From: Thiosocius sp963808165
Lineage (GTDB): Bacteria > Pseudomonadota > Gammaproteobacteria > Chromatiales > Chromatiaceae
Assembly: GCA_963808165.1 (NCBI GenBank)
Contig: CAWEET010000016.1
Coordinates: forward strand, 290,940 to 354,939
Direction of reading: 5' to 3'
DNA length: 64,000 nucleotides
Part shown: positions 8,695 through 18,200 of the stretch, in pieces
How the letters are laid out: every line of letters starts with the position of its first letter
Position numbering within the stretch: the stretch's first letter is position 1
The notes under the pieces: generated by a model
What the model was told of the DNA's origin: nothing
Seen by the model: only the letters and a program-made list of their open reading frames with translations
Databases searched by the model: none
Made by a program: the position numbers and the translations under genes

Positions 8695-9027
8695 ATGACA
8701 GCACGGCGACTCAAACGGATGCTGGCTATCGGCCTGCTGTGCTCAGCACTGCCGGTGGCTGCGGCCGACCTGGAGGCGGGCAGGGCGAAGGCGGAGGCGG
8801 TATGCCAGACCTGCCACGGGATGAATGGCAAGGGCATCATGGCGATGGTGGCGAATATCGGCGGCCAGCAGAAACAGTATCTCGTGAAGCAACTGAGCGA
8901 TTACCGCTCCGGCAAAAGACAACACGAGCAGATGAGCATCATCGCAGCGATGCTGACTGAGCAGGATGTCGACAATGTCGCCGATTGGTACGCCAGCATT
9001 GTCGCCACCTTCGAGATCCCGCAATAG
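8695..9027 (+). CDS. cytochrome c553/c4-like protein, single heme
   Basis: About 110 residues. The signal peptide is MTARRLKRMLAIGLLCSALPV followed by AAA. The heme motif CQTCH begins the mature domain (VCQTCHGMNGKG). YLVKQLSDYRSGKR and a later MSIIAAMLTEQDVDNVADWY match the cytochrome c4/c553 pattern, in which Met after the HEQ segment is the probable distal ligand. The start at 8695 has GGAAGTGA just upstream; an in-frame ATG at 8671 is possible. It sits behind the PQQ-type dehydrogenase and is a candidate electron acceptor for it. A terminator separates the two genes, so co-expression is not certain. Confidence 0.85.
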   Translation: MTARRLKRMLAIGLLCSALPVAAADLEAGRAKAEAVCQTCHGMNGKGIMAMVANIGGQQKQYLVKQLSDYRSGKRQHEQMSIIAAMLTEQDVDNVADWYASIVATFEIPQ

Positions 9028-9075
9028 GGCCGGCCTGCTCAGGCCTCTCGGTTACCGGATGTGTCTGAAAGGAAT

Positions 9076-9110
9076 GGAAAAGGGCGGGTGAGCGCTGCTC
9101 CCCCGCCCGC
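9076..9110 (-). terminator. terminator after pqqA
   Basis: On the reverse strand GGGCGGG pairs with CCCGCCC around a 13-base loop, followed by TTTTCC. It lies about 25 bases beyond the pqqA stop and suits an intrinsic terminator for that short gene. Confidence 0.55.
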
Positions 9111-9132
9111 TGTCCAGGCGTACGGTCGAGGT

Positions 9133-9210
9133 TCAGCGAACCTTGACGTAGAGATTGATCTCGAAGCCGTAACGCATATTCTGAAAACTGGGCTTGGACC
9201 ACTTTTTCAT
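9133..9210 (-). CDS. pqqA: PQQ precursor peptide PqqA
   Basis: A 25-codon gene from ATG 9210, with GGAGGAAGAG just upstream, encoding MKKWSKPSFQNMRYGFEINL followed by YVKVR. PqqA is the ribosomal peptide whose Glu and Tyr side chains are cross-linked and cut out to make pyrroloquinoline quinone. The required E-x-x-x-Y spacing is present (E-I-N-L-Y), and the length (about 22-29 residues in the family) fits. PqqE with PqqD joins the two residues. pqqD lies 224 bases upstream on the same strand, but pqqB, pqqC and pqqE are not in this window. A terminator follows. The gene is too short for most automatic callers. Confidence 0.85.
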   Translation of the reverse strand: MKKWSKPSFQNMRYGFEINLYVKVR

Positions 9211-9433
9211 GTCTCTTCCTCCGCTCTGCGAGTCGTGAGCAGACTCGTTTGGCAGGCCCACGAAGGGTCTGCGTGACTTAAGGATCTCGCCCCCACACAA
9301 CTGTGGAGCAAGGGTTGATCTGCGCGGCACTAACCCGTCAAGCTTAGCTCAGTTGCGCGGATTATCCAGACCGGCAGCACGCGTGCTCACGTCCGATGGT
9401 TGAAATTCCTCGACGATACGATGATTGACGGGC

Positions 9434-9709
9434 TCAATGTCTGGACAGCCAGCCCTGTTCCAGCGCTGCCTGTATCAGGTCGAGCACATCGATTGCGAGG
9501 CCGGGTTCGCCATAGGCCGCCTCCAGTTCGGCGATCACCGCGTTCAGCGGGGTCACGCCATCGCAGCGACGCAGGATCTCTGCGGCGCTCTCGTTGAGCT
9601 GCACCATGCCTTCCGGGTAGAGGATCACCCAGCTCTGCTGTGCCTCCTCCCATTGCATACGATGTCCCGGGGCAATACCGAAGCAGGCATCCCTATCGAG
9701 CGTGGTCAT
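9434..9709 (-). CDS. pqqD: PQQ biosynthesis peptide chaperone PqqD
   Basis: 91 residues. PGHRMQWEEAQQSWVILYPEGM, then QLNESAAEILRRCDG and a C-terminal ALEQGWL segment match PqqD throughout. PqqD is a small winged-helix peptide-binding protein. It hands PqqA to the radical-SAM enzyme PqqE for the Glu-Tyr cross-link. AGGGGA lies 5 bases before the ATG at 9709. The order cytochrome-pqqD-pqqA on this strand differs from the usual pqqABCDE operon, and the catalytic genes must be elsewhere. It supports a PQQ role for the dehydrogenase at 7297-8574. Confidence 0.88.
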   Translation of the reverse strand: MTTLDRDACFGIAPGHRMQWEEAQQSWVILYPEGMVQLNESAAEILRRCDGVTPLNAVIAELEAAYGEPGLAIDVLDLIQAALEQGWLSRH

Positions 9710-9909
9710 TGCAAGTCCCCTTGGTTGATATAGGGCGGCATCACGTGCACCAAGGTATCACCCGCACCGGACGGCGAGTGTGGTACGCCACCTGGGAGGT
9801 GTTGATAGGCCCTGGTTCTCTTTCGCTGCCGTTGTGCTGCGCGGACTTGGCCCATGCGTCGCGCCGGGTCCGCACGGTGGCGCCGTTCCCGGCGATACGT
9901 GCCAACGGC

Positions 9910-10209
9910 CTACTTCTTGAGTTGGTAAAAGCGGCGGTTCAGGTACTCGGTGACATCGCCGATCTCGTCGGCACTCCAGCCGAGACCCGAATGCAGACTC
10001 CACGACGCCACCCGCTCGCGTAGTCCGCTATAGCTTGCGACCACGCGCCCTTCTTGATTGTGTGCCCAGCTGTCGTGGCACTGCCGGCAGTGGTTCTCGT
10101 ACAGTGCCCTGCCGCGGTCGAACTCCGCGACGGCGGCCGGCGGAAGTGTGCCGGCCAGGGCCGCCAGTGCAGTCGCCAGGCGGCTCAATGGAATCCCTCG
10201 ATTTGCCAT
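9910..10209 (-). CDS. small secreted cytochrome c
   Basis: About 99 residues. The signal peptide starts MANRGIPLSRLATALAALAG and is cut near AAVA. The heme motif is CRQCH in RALYENHCRQCHDSW. GWSADEIGDVTEYLNRRFY is the C-terminal cytochrome helix. The distal ligand is not obvious, because the usual late Met is missing; this could be a high-spin or His-ligated heme. The start at 10209 is preferred to 10245 because the signal peptide then begins with a short basic region. It lies 200 bases upstream of pqqD on the same strand and may belong to the same electron-transfer group. Confidence 0.78.
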   Translation of the reverse strand: MANRGIPLSRLATALAALAGTLPPAAVAEFDRGRALYENHCRQCHDSWAHNQEGRVVASYSGLRERVASWSLHSGLGWSADEIGDVTEYLNRRFYQLKK

Positions 10210-10968
10210 CTTCAAACACACCACCTCGCTGCCGGGATGCAGCAACCACGATCAGTTGTTCGTGGGCATACTATAACGACGGGGCCAATCAATCATCTGT
10301 CGGGGGACGGCCCCGACCGAACGGTCGGCAGATCAGCGGATCGTCGGGATTGATGTCTCCGCTGTGGCTCTTGTCGCCTGTGAGGTTTCCGCGCGTGCGG
10401 CCCCTTCCGTTACCTTGGTGCAAGTGATGCAGCGCTCAAGTCGCTCAGGAACGGCGCGCCGGGCGGGTTCGGTTTTGTGGTTCCTTGAACAAGGTGGCGC
10501 GGGCTTTGCAGCCCGCGCCCAATCGCACTGATGGCGCACATGCCAAGGAGTTCCAACCAACTGTCGAGCAGACTACCGGAAGCCAGTTCGCCCGGGATTG
10601 TTTTCAGGCGCCAAGGGGTAATCCTTCGGTGCCAGTGCGCCCGGCGGGTTACCGCAAGGGATTCCCGTCATGCGACGGCCATCGGATGCCACCAAGGCCG
10701 CCGCCCGCCGGTTGCCCGGGCGGCTGCGCCAGCCGCATTGCCGCTGCGCTCGGTGTCCATGATGGTGCGATTTTCGGCCAGCTTCGCAGCGGTCATGGAC
10801 GGGACGAGATGCGCGGAGGCCCGCTGGCCGCGAACGAAGATGTCCGCTATAACCGGACCATGGGTCCGATCCGGAGACGCAAGCCATGTTGATTGTTCGG
10901 CACGACAGGTTGCCTTGCAGTCGCGCTGTCCCGCGTCTGCCATTGCGGCGTTGAGCGGCGCAGCCTCA
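10210..10968. other. 759-base region without a convincing gene
   Basis: The space between the divergent cytochrome and DUF2784 genes is long. It includes a perfect ten-base-pair hairpin at 10496-10519 (GGCGCGGGCT with AGCCCGCGCC, loop TTGC) that lacks a T tract. Open frames on both strands show no recognised domain, signal peptide or ribosome-binding site. It may contain the decayed remains of a gene. Confidence 0.4.
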
Positions 10969-11388
10969 ATGGATTCCGGCGACTGGTACCTGTTCGCGGC
11001 CGACGCCATGCTGTTCCTGCATTGGATGTTTGTCGCATTCATCGTCGGCGGTGTGCTGCTGATCTTCGCCGGTCGGCTTCTGCACTGGTCCTGGGTGAGG
11101 AATCCCTGGTTCCGGCTGGCGCATCTGGTCGGCATCGCCGTCGTGGTGCTGCAGTCATGGCTCGGGATCATATGCCCAATGACCGCTTGGGAAATGGCTT
11201 TGCGCGCGAAGGCCGGCGATGCGGTTTACGCGGGCTCCTTCGTATCGCATTGGCTGAATGTCATTCTGTATTACGACGCGCCCCAGTGGGTGTTTGCCGT
11301 GTGCTACACGCTGTTCGGGGCACTGGTTGCTCTGAGCTGGTACTGGGTTCGACCGCGTCCTTTCAAGCCGCCTGGCAGGGCTGGTTGA
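10969..11388 (+). CDS. DUF2784 family membrane protein
   Basis: 139 residues with about four membrane helices: FLHWMFVAFIVGGVLLIFAG, a helix from HLVGIAVVVLQSWLGIICP, one around LNVILYYDAPQWVFAVC, and YTLFGALVALSWYW. The ICPMTAWE-ALRAKAG segment between helices 2 and 3 is the conserved core of DUF2784. The function of the family is unknown. The start at 10969 (MDSGDWYLF) begins just before the first helix. The frame remains open far upstream without any family similarity, so earlier starts are rejected. Neighbours are cytochrome genes, but co-transcription is not evident. Confidence 0.78.
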   Translation: MDSGDWYLFAADAMLFLHWMFVAFIVGGVLLIFAGRLLHWSWVRNPWFRLAHLVGIAVVVLQSWLGIICPMTAWEMALRAKAGDAVYAGSFVSHWLNVILYYDAPQWVFAVCYTLFGALVALSWYWVRPRPFKPPGRAG

Positions 11389-11851
11389 CGCTGGTGGAAG
11401 ATGGCGCCCCAGCGCATGCGACCGACCGGATGCCGCGCCTCCGTTCCCGGACTCCATCTTCCTGCCGACAGCAGCCCATTGCTTTGCGCCAGCCAAGGTC
11501 CGCGATACCGGGTATGCTATGTCGGCCGATGCGATCGGCTCGCTGTTTTCTATCAGCGGCTATCATTTCCTTTAGGGAGCGGCGGTTGTTGCTCACGGAG
11601 CAGATCGTGCGCCAACGACCGAAACTGAGTACCCAGGGGGATTGCCGGTGTATCGGCGACCCTATTGGCCATGTGCGCTGTTGAGGCAGGTGTCGTCGAT
11701 GTCGAAAGCCGCACAGCGCCTTGGTCGGGATGTTCCTCGAAACGCCCCGGAACCTGGCCCGGAGGGTAGTGAGGGCCGCGCTGAGTAAGGCGGCAGAAGC
11801 AATTGGAAGCATCAGAACATTTTGGATGGAAATACCTAGGAGGAAGCAAGG
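11389..11851. other. 463-base intergenic region
   Basis: I see no gene with a recognisable product between the DUF2784 gene and the next cytochrome gene. The last 30 bases are purine-rich and carry the ribosome-binding site TAGGAGGAAG of the cytochrome gene. Confidence 0.35.
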
Positions 11852-12274
11852 ATGAGAGCATTGAAGCTTAAGGCAGCCGTAATCGGCTCCACGCTGATCG
11901 TCGCATGCGCAGCCGCAGGTGCGGCAGACGATATCGGGAAACGCGAGTACAACAACAATTGTGCCGCTTGTCATGGCATGGAGGGCAGGGGCGACGGACC
12001 TTATGCGGGGATCGTCAACACGCTCATTCCGGACATCACTGCCCTGCAGAGGAACAACAATGGGGTGTTTCCGTACGATCATGTCTACGAAGTGATCGAC
12101 GGGCGCACGGAACTCAAGGGCCATGGTCCCCGCGCCATGCCGATCTGGGGCAGCGAGTACAATGAGAAGGCCGCGGAGTATTACAGCGACTACCTGCAAC
12201 CGTACAACGCGGAAGGATTCGTCCGCGGTCGCATCCTGGCGCTGATCAACTACATCTATTCTTTGCAGAAATAG
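11852..12274 (+). CDS. secreted c-type cytochrome, single heme
   Basis: 140 residues. TAGGAGGAAGCAAGG precedes ATG 11852. The signal peptide ends near AAAGA. The heme site is CAACH in NNNCAACHGMEGRGDGPY. RAMPIWGSEY probably supplies the axial Met, and the protein ends in GRILALINYIYSLQK. It is a paralogue of the gene at 1665-2093, with the same order of motifs and similar spacing; an IDGR segment also occurs in both. Two copies about 10 kb apart suggest duplication, with possible division of labour between donors. The partner is unknown, but the PQQ-type dehydrogenase between them is a candidate donor. Confidence 0.87.
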   Translation: MRALKLKAAVIGSTLIVACAAAGAADDIGKREYNNNCAACHGMEGRGDGPYAGIVNTLIPDITALQRNNNGVFPYDHVYEVIDGRTELKGHGPRAMPIWGSEYNEKAAEYYSDYLQPYNAEGFVRGRILALINYIYSLQK

Positions 12275-12508
12275 GATCGTCGCGATCGTGTTTGGTGACG
12301 GGTGCCGGTGCAAAAGGCGCCCGTCGGCCGAGCCCCCCGGGGCGATTGCAGTGGCGCTGAATCCTCCGCGTCTCTTGTGCTGCGGTCGAGTGCCATGCGC
12401 CTGTTTTCCAGTCGTTTCTCCGAGACGGACTTTCAGTCAGGCGCGGTCTTGCGCCCGCCGTGTGCAACCGGTTGACGTACTGCCACCGATGGCATCCGTT
12501 GCGAACAC

Positions 12509-13222
12509 TCACTCTGCCAACACTTTTCCTGACAGGATTGCTCGAATGAAGTCCGTTCCGTTGCCTTCCTTGAGAAAGTGGCGATAGGCCTGTACGCCGA
12601 AGCGCATCGGATCGCAGAGGTAGATGGTAGTGTTCATTTGCTGTTCGGTTTCGTAGCCGTCGCCCGGGAACTGGGTCAACACGCGTTCACGTTGTGCCGC
12701 TTCCATGGTGGCAAGCATGGTTACATAGGCGATGTATTCCTGGGCCTGAATTGTCGGCTTCTGTTCCCTGAAGTTGCAGGCGGCGATCGCGTGTGCTGTC
12801 TCATGTGCGATGAGCCCCCGATAAAGGTCACGATCGATCGGAATGCCACACCACTCCTCGAATTCGAGAAACTCCGCGTAGCGGAGCACCATGACCTTGT
12901 GACTCGAGGCCAGAAAGCATCCGGCGGCAGAGTGTCTGGGGTACCCCTCCAAGGCCGCTAGGATCTCGATCCTGATCTCGCCCGATACATCCAGTCCGGC
13001 GGCCGCGAGAAAATCGATTGCCGCCCTCGCTCCTTCGCAGGCCGAATTCATATCACGCCGATCATCTGCCGATATGACCAGATTGGGAATATCGCACTCG
13101 AATGCGGCTGTGATTGACTCCGCGTTACCGGCCGGCGATGCAGTCGCGGCAAGCAATACGAGCAAGGCAACGACGACGGGCCCGTTCCACGAAAGGTGTG
13201 TCAGGAGCGAACGTGGGTCCAT
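12509..13222 (-). CDS. exported HExxH metallopeptidase-like protein
   Basis: From ATG 13222 the product is 237 residues with a signal anchor or signal peptide (WNGPVVVALLVLLAATASPA). AHETAHAIAACNF contains a HETAH zinc-binding motif typical of metallopeptidases. Cysteines at several positions (FECDIPN, SACEGA, AAGCFL, EEWCGIP, AACNF, YLCDP) suggest disulfides in the periplasm. No strong glutamate third ligand can be named with confidence; YEIAYV-like QEYIAYV lies about 20 residues after the motif and is a candidate. It may belong to a recently named DUF family of such proteins (DUF6639, from memory). It starts 34 bases after the SNase-like gene and probably shares its transcript. Confidence 0.6.
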   Translation of the reverse strand: MDPRSLLTHLSWNGPVVVALLVLLAATASPAGNAESITAAFECDIPNLVISADDRRDMNSACEGARAAIDFLAAAGLDVSGEIRIEILAALEGYPRHSAAGCFLASSHKVMVLRYAEFLEFEEWCGIPIDRDLYRGLIAHETAHAIAACNFREQKPTIQAQEYIAYVTMLATMEAAQRERVLTQFPGDGYETEQQMNTTIYLCDPMRFGVQAYRHFLKEGNGTDFIRAILSGKVLAE

Positions 13223-13256
13223 TACCGCAATCCGCAGGCAGCTGACGCGTTCGAAC

Positions 13257-13727
13257 TCACCGGTTCCTGACGCTGTCGACGGTGAGTCCCCAGACTCCCC
13301 TGTGATTGTGCCGCGCAATGCGTTCCATTGCCGGGTACTCGAACGGGGCATTCGGCAGCGCGAGCGCCCATCCGCGCCCCAGCAGATAGGCCGCCAGATC
13401 CTCGCCTTCGTCGAAAGGGCCACGGTCCACGCAGCAGATCGCGTTGAGGCTTTTGTCGGCATTCCTGGTTTGCGGCTGGCATTTCACGAAACCCTGGATC
13501 CGGAATTCCAGTGCCAGCACGGCCCGTGACCCGCATTGCACGGGGCGGATATTGCCGCGGCAGTGTCGGCCCGTGTCCGGGACATAGATCCCATACAGGT
13601 GAACCCGCTTACCCTCTATCAGCAGGGAGGCGTCATCCTGCACCAGCGCATAGGTGCCCAGTTCACGCGACAGTGCCGTGCCGCATGCCAACGCGAGCGA
13701 AAGGATGAAAAGTGCCGTGTTCCTCAT
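13257..13727 (-). CDS. exported SNase-like protein, probably inactive
   Basis: 156 residues with signal peptide MRNTALFILSLALACGTALS. The body resembles the staphylococcal-nuclease OB fold used by many small secreted proteins: VHLYGIYVPDTG, CGSRAVLALEF, and GEDLAAYLLGRGWALALPN followed by YPAMERIARHNHRGVWG at the end. The active-site Arg and Glu of real thermonucleases are not clear, so catalysis is doubtful. Several cysteines suggest disulfides. It is the first gene of a two-gene unit with the HExxH protein, 34 bases apart. Function is unknown; a cell-envelope role is possible. Confidence 0.65.
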   Translation of the reverse strand: MRNTALFILSLALACGTALSRELGTYALVQDDASLLIEGKRVHLYGIYVPDTGRHCRGNIRPVQCGSRAVLALEFRIQGFVKCQPQTRNADKSLNAICCVDRGPFDEGEDLAAYLLGRGWALALPNAPFEYPAMERIARHNHRGVWGLTVDSVRNR

Positions 13728-14461
13728 TAGGTGTTGCCGATGTTATCAGCAGTCTCGCGCGGCGCAACCACGTTCTCGGGGGTGCCCGGGCTGCTGGGAG
13801 TCCGAGTGCTACCTGCACAGCGCCGTGTGATTCTGCATGGTTCGCAGGTCCCTGCTTGGTGCAATGTGCAGGCGCCCGACGCGCGCGACACGATACCTTG
13901 AAAGCCAAAGATTTCTGCAGAAAAACGACAGAAGGCGCATCGCTTCGGCGTGGTGCCGGAATCGAAGGGAGTTTGATCGACGTCAACTAACAGCCTAGGC
14001 ATTGTGCTGATGAAATGTTTAGCTCTTAACAAAAGGGCAGCGCCTGATGCCAGAGGACGTAAACAAGATTCTCGGCTGACATTCGTTGCGGAGGGGATGC
14101 AAAGCATCAGGCTGATCACCACCGGCCTGGTGCTGCAAAACCTTTTATCTGCTTTACCCGAGCTGGAACGGTTACACCGCAGGGGATTGGAAATGGGGCT
14201 TGCCGAGCGCTTGATTTTCCCGGTGACACCAGGGGTCGCGCAACGATCCGCTTGCTAGGGACAAGGCGTAGGTGAACGCAGCGCCGGGGACCGGTCATCC
14301 AGGCAAGCTGGGTATGGACTCTTGGTCGGCAGGCCTACAGCCGCTTCGGTTGTGCCGATCGCGCAAAACGACGGCGAAAGAGTTTTAGGGTGCGCATGTC
14401 TGCTCCAGCAGCGACCTGAAAGATGCGCAATAGGGACGATAACGACAAAAAAGGAAGGATT
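13728..14461. other. 734-base intergenic region
   Basis: This is the space before the cohesin-like gene. I see no confident coding sequence or RNA family. A weak cyclic-di-GMP riboswitch resemblance near 14340-14390 was considered and rejected. AAGGAAGGATT at the end is the ribosome-binding site for the gene at 14462. Confidence 0.35.
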
Positions 14462-15067
14462 ATGTTTTTTCCCCGCTTGATGCGGCTAAGTGCCGCGCTG
14501 ATTTTTGCCTGCTCACCGGCCTTTGGTGCCCCCTTGATTGCGATCGATGTCGATCCCGACACGCCGGGCATCCAGACGGATTTGACCGTCTCTGTGGGGC
14601 AGGCCTTCTCGGCAGATGTCGTGATCACCGGGGTCGATGTGGCAGACTCATTGAACGCCTTCGAGCTTGCTCTGGGATTTGATCCATCGGTACTCCAGGC
14701 GACCTCGGCGATCGACGGTGACTTTCTGTTGGATCCAGTCTTCAATCTGGAGGCACAGCTCGACAATCTGGTTGGAGAAATCTCTTTTTCCAGTGTCACG
14801 CTGGCGCCGATCGGTGCGTCCGGCGACGGTGTGCTGGCCTCGCTCGGGTTTGTCGCCTTGGCCAGCGGCACCTCCGTGCTCGATCTCAATGATCTGCTCC
14901 TGTCTGCCCCATTCGGGGTGCCTATCGAGTTCGGAGAGGTGAGCGGTGGTGCTGTCAGTGTTACGCCCGAAGCCGGCGTGCCGGAACCAAATATTTTGGT
15001 GATTTTCGCATTGGGCCTGGCTGTCCTTGTCTCTGTCGTAAGGCATGGCCGGGCGAAGCAGCTTTAG
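14462..15067 (+). CDS. cohesin-like domain protein with PEP-CTERM anchor
   Basis: 201 residues from ATG 14462, with AAGGAAGG just upstream. A signal peptide (LSAALIFACSPAFGA) is followed by a beta-rich domain with cohesin features. VSVGQAFSADVVITGV, then AFELALGFDPSVLQATS, GEISFSSVTL and DGVLASLGFVALASGTS follow the strand order of cohesin modules. The C-terminus is a PEP-CTERM sorting signal: VPEPNILVIF, a hydrophobic helix, then RHGRAKQL. Such proteins are processed by an exosortase and placed at the cell surface or in exopolymer. The next gene on the same strand, 142 bases later, encodes a dockerin module. The two may bind as cohesin-dockerin partners, with this protein as the surface anchor. 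Confidence 0.82.
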   Translation: MFFPRLMRLSAALIFACSPAFGAPLIAIDVDPDTPGIQTDLTVSVGQAFSADVVITGVDVADSLNAFELALGFDPSVLQATSAIDGDFLLDPVFNLEAQLDNLVGEISFSSVTLAPIGASGDGVLASLGFVALASGTSVLDLNDLLLSAPFGVPIEFGEVSGGAVSVTPEAGVPEPNILVIFALGLAVLVSVVRHGRAKQL

Positions 15068-15209
15068 AAAAGAGCTGGGAAATCATGAACGGCGAGGGCC
15101 CGCGCATTTTGTGATTGATGCGTCTTGGGCAGCGCGTTGCTCGCGGGCATGAACAAGGATTACGAAGGGACGAGTAACTATCGTCGCTCGACAAAGGGAG
15201 GGGAGTCGC

Positions 15210-18200
15210 ATGCGGACAACGAATGCAAAGGTTTGCATCATGCTGGGCATCTTGGCGAGCGCCGCAGCTATCGAGTGCTGGGCACAGGGTTCGGACCTTA
15301 ACGGCGATGGTCAGGTTAATGTCTATGATGCCTCGATCGCCGGTAGCTGTTTCGGTGCCGACCTGCAGCTGACTCCCGATTGTGAGGTCGCCGACCTCGA
15401 CGGGGATGGCGAGGTAACCCTATCGGATCTTCAGATCCTGAAGGCGCAGTATGGCAATATCGCGCCGACTGCGGATGCCGGCGTCGACCAGGCGGTGACC
15501 GTTGGCGAACCCGTGATACTTGATGGGAGTGGCTCCAGCGACCCGAACGGGGACAGCCTCAATTTCAACTGGACGATGTTATCTCGACCGCCGGGGAGCA
15601 GTGCGGTGCTCTCGGACTCGGCCGCCGTCAGACCGGTCTTCGAGGCCGATGTGGTGGGCGGATATGTGGTCCGCTTGATCGTAGATGACGGTGCGCTGTT
15701 CAGTACTTCCGACTCGGTCAGCGTGACGGCGGTGGCGACGGCTAACAGCCCGCCGGTGGCGGATGCTGGGCCGGATCAGAGTGCGCCGGTCGGTACGGGC
15801 GTGACACTCGACGGCAGTGGCTCGTCGGATGTTGATGGCGACGTATTGGACTTCAGCTGGACCTTCGTATCGGTCCCGGCCGGGAGCACGGCCAGCCTGT
15901 CCGACCCGGCGGCGGTGAAGCCGTCGTTCACGATCGACATCGCCGGCGACTATGTGCTGCAGCTGGTGGTCAACGACGGCCTGGTCGACAGTGCGCCGGA
16001 CAGCGTCTCGGTGAGTACCGACAACAGCGCGCCGGTGGCGGATGCCGGGCCGGATCAGAGTGCGCCAGTCGGTACGGGCGTGACACTCGACGGCAGTGGC
16101 TCGTCGGATGTCGATGGCGACGTACTGGACTTCAGCTGGACCTTCGTATCGGTCCCGGCCGGGAGCACGGCCAGCCTGTCCGACCCGGCGGCGGTGAAGC
16201 CGTCGTTCACGATCGACATCGCCGGCGACTATGTGCTGCAGCTGGTGGTCAACGACGGCCTGGTCGACAGTGCGCCGGACAGCGTCTCGGTGAGTACCGA
16301 CAACAGCGCGCCGGTGGCGGATGCCGGGCCGGATCAGAGTGCGCCGGTCGGTACGGGCGTGACACTCGACGGCAGTGGCTCGTCGGATGTCGATGGCGAC
16401 GTACTGGACTTCAGCTGGACCTTCGTATCGGTCCCGGCCGGGAGCACGGCCAGCCTGTCCGACCCGGCGGCGGTGAAGCCGTCGTTCACGATCGACATCG
16501 CCGGCGACTATGTGCTGCAGCTGGTGGTCAACGACGGCCTGGTCGACGGTGCGCCGGACAGCGTCTCGGTGAGTACCGACAACAGCGCGCCGGTGGCGGA
16601 TGCCGGGCCGGATCAGAGTGCGCCGGTTGGTACGGGCGTGACACTCGACGGCAGTGGCTCGTCGGATGTCGATGGCGACGTACTGGACTTCAGCTGGACC
16701 TTCGTATCGGTCCCGGCCGGGAGCACGGCCAGCCTGTCCGACCCGGCGGCGGTGAAGCCGTCGTTCACGATCGACATCGCCGGCGACTATGTGCTGCAGC
16801 TGGTGGTCAACGACGGCCTGGTCGACGGTGCGCCGGACAGCGTCTCGGTGAGTACCGACAACAGCGCGCCGGTGGCGGATGCCGGGCCGGATCAGAGTGC
16901 GCCGGTCGGTACGGGCGTGACACTCGACGGCAGTGGCTCGTCGGATGTCGATGGCGACGTACTGGACTTCAGCTGGACCTTCGTATCGGTCCCGGCCGGG
17001 AGCACGGCCAGCCTGTCCGACCCGGCGGCGGTGAAGCCGTCGTTCACGATCGACATCGCCGGCGACTATGTGCTGCAGCTGGTGGTCAACGACGGCCTGG
17101 TCGACGGTGCGCCGGACAGCGTCTCGGTGAGTACCGACAATAGCGCGCCGGTGGCGGATGCCGGGCCGGATCAGAGTGCGCCGGTTGGTACGGGCGTGAC
17201 ACTCGACGGCAGTGGCTCGTCGGATGTTGATGGCGACGTATTGGACTTCAGCTGGACCTTCGTATCGGTCCCGGCCGGGAGCACGGCCAGCCTGTCCGAC
17301 CCGGCGGCGGTGAAGCCGTCGTTCACGATCGACATCGCCGGCGACTATGTGCTGCAGCTGGTGGTCAACGATGGCCTGGTCGACGGTGCGCCGGACAGCG
17401 TCACGGTCGGCACCCAGAACAGCCCGCCGGTGGCGGATGCCGGTCCGGACGACGTCGTCAAGGTAGGTGACACGGTTCAGCTCGACGGTGCGGGTTCCAC
17501 CGACGCAGACAATGATCCCCTGTCATTCTTCTGGTCTCTGTTGTCTTTGCCTCCGGGCAGCACCGCAGTCTTGTCCGACCCATTCGCGGTGGATCCCGGG
17601 TTCGCAGCGGACCTCGCCGGTGATTATGTCGCCCAGTTGATCGTCAACGATGGCCTGGTCGACAGTGCACCTGATACCGTCTGGATTCAGACCGAGAACC
17701 AGCCGCCACTGGCCGATGCGGGTCCCGGCCTGCCCGTCAGTGTCGGGGACACGGTAACGCTGGACGGCAGCGGTTCGTCCGACCCGGACGGCGACAGCAT
17801 AAGCTTCCTCTGGACCCTGAAGCCACCGGTGGGTAGCAGTGCGATACTATCCGATGCCACGGCGGTCAGGCCGTCGTTCGTAGCCGATGTAGCCGGTCAG
17901 TATCAGGCCACATTGGTGGTGAGCGATGGACTGCTCACCAGTGCCCCGGACAGCACCGTCGTAATCGCGTCTGCGCTAACGGTGGTGACCGCTCAGGACG
18001 ACAGGGCATCGACCCTGTCTGACCGGACTGTCGTTATTGCGGTGCTGGACAACGATACGCCCGCGGGGGCGGTCAGCGTGGACCCGGCGTCCGTGACTCA
18101 GCCGGCCCACGGTACCGTTCGACTCAACGCAGACGGCACGATCAGCTACTCGCAGGCGGGTCTGACGGAACCGAGCGGCATGCAGCTGTACAAGGACCAC

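Noticed and set aside
14340..14400. Weak resemblance to a cyclic-di-GMP riboswitch upstream of the cohesin-like gene
   Set aside because: Only scattered short matches; the conserved core and tetraloop receptor are absent.
15753..17426. Regular repeats considered as CRISPR or satellite DNA
   Set aside because: The period is 279 bases, the units are coding and in frame, and there are no short spacers.
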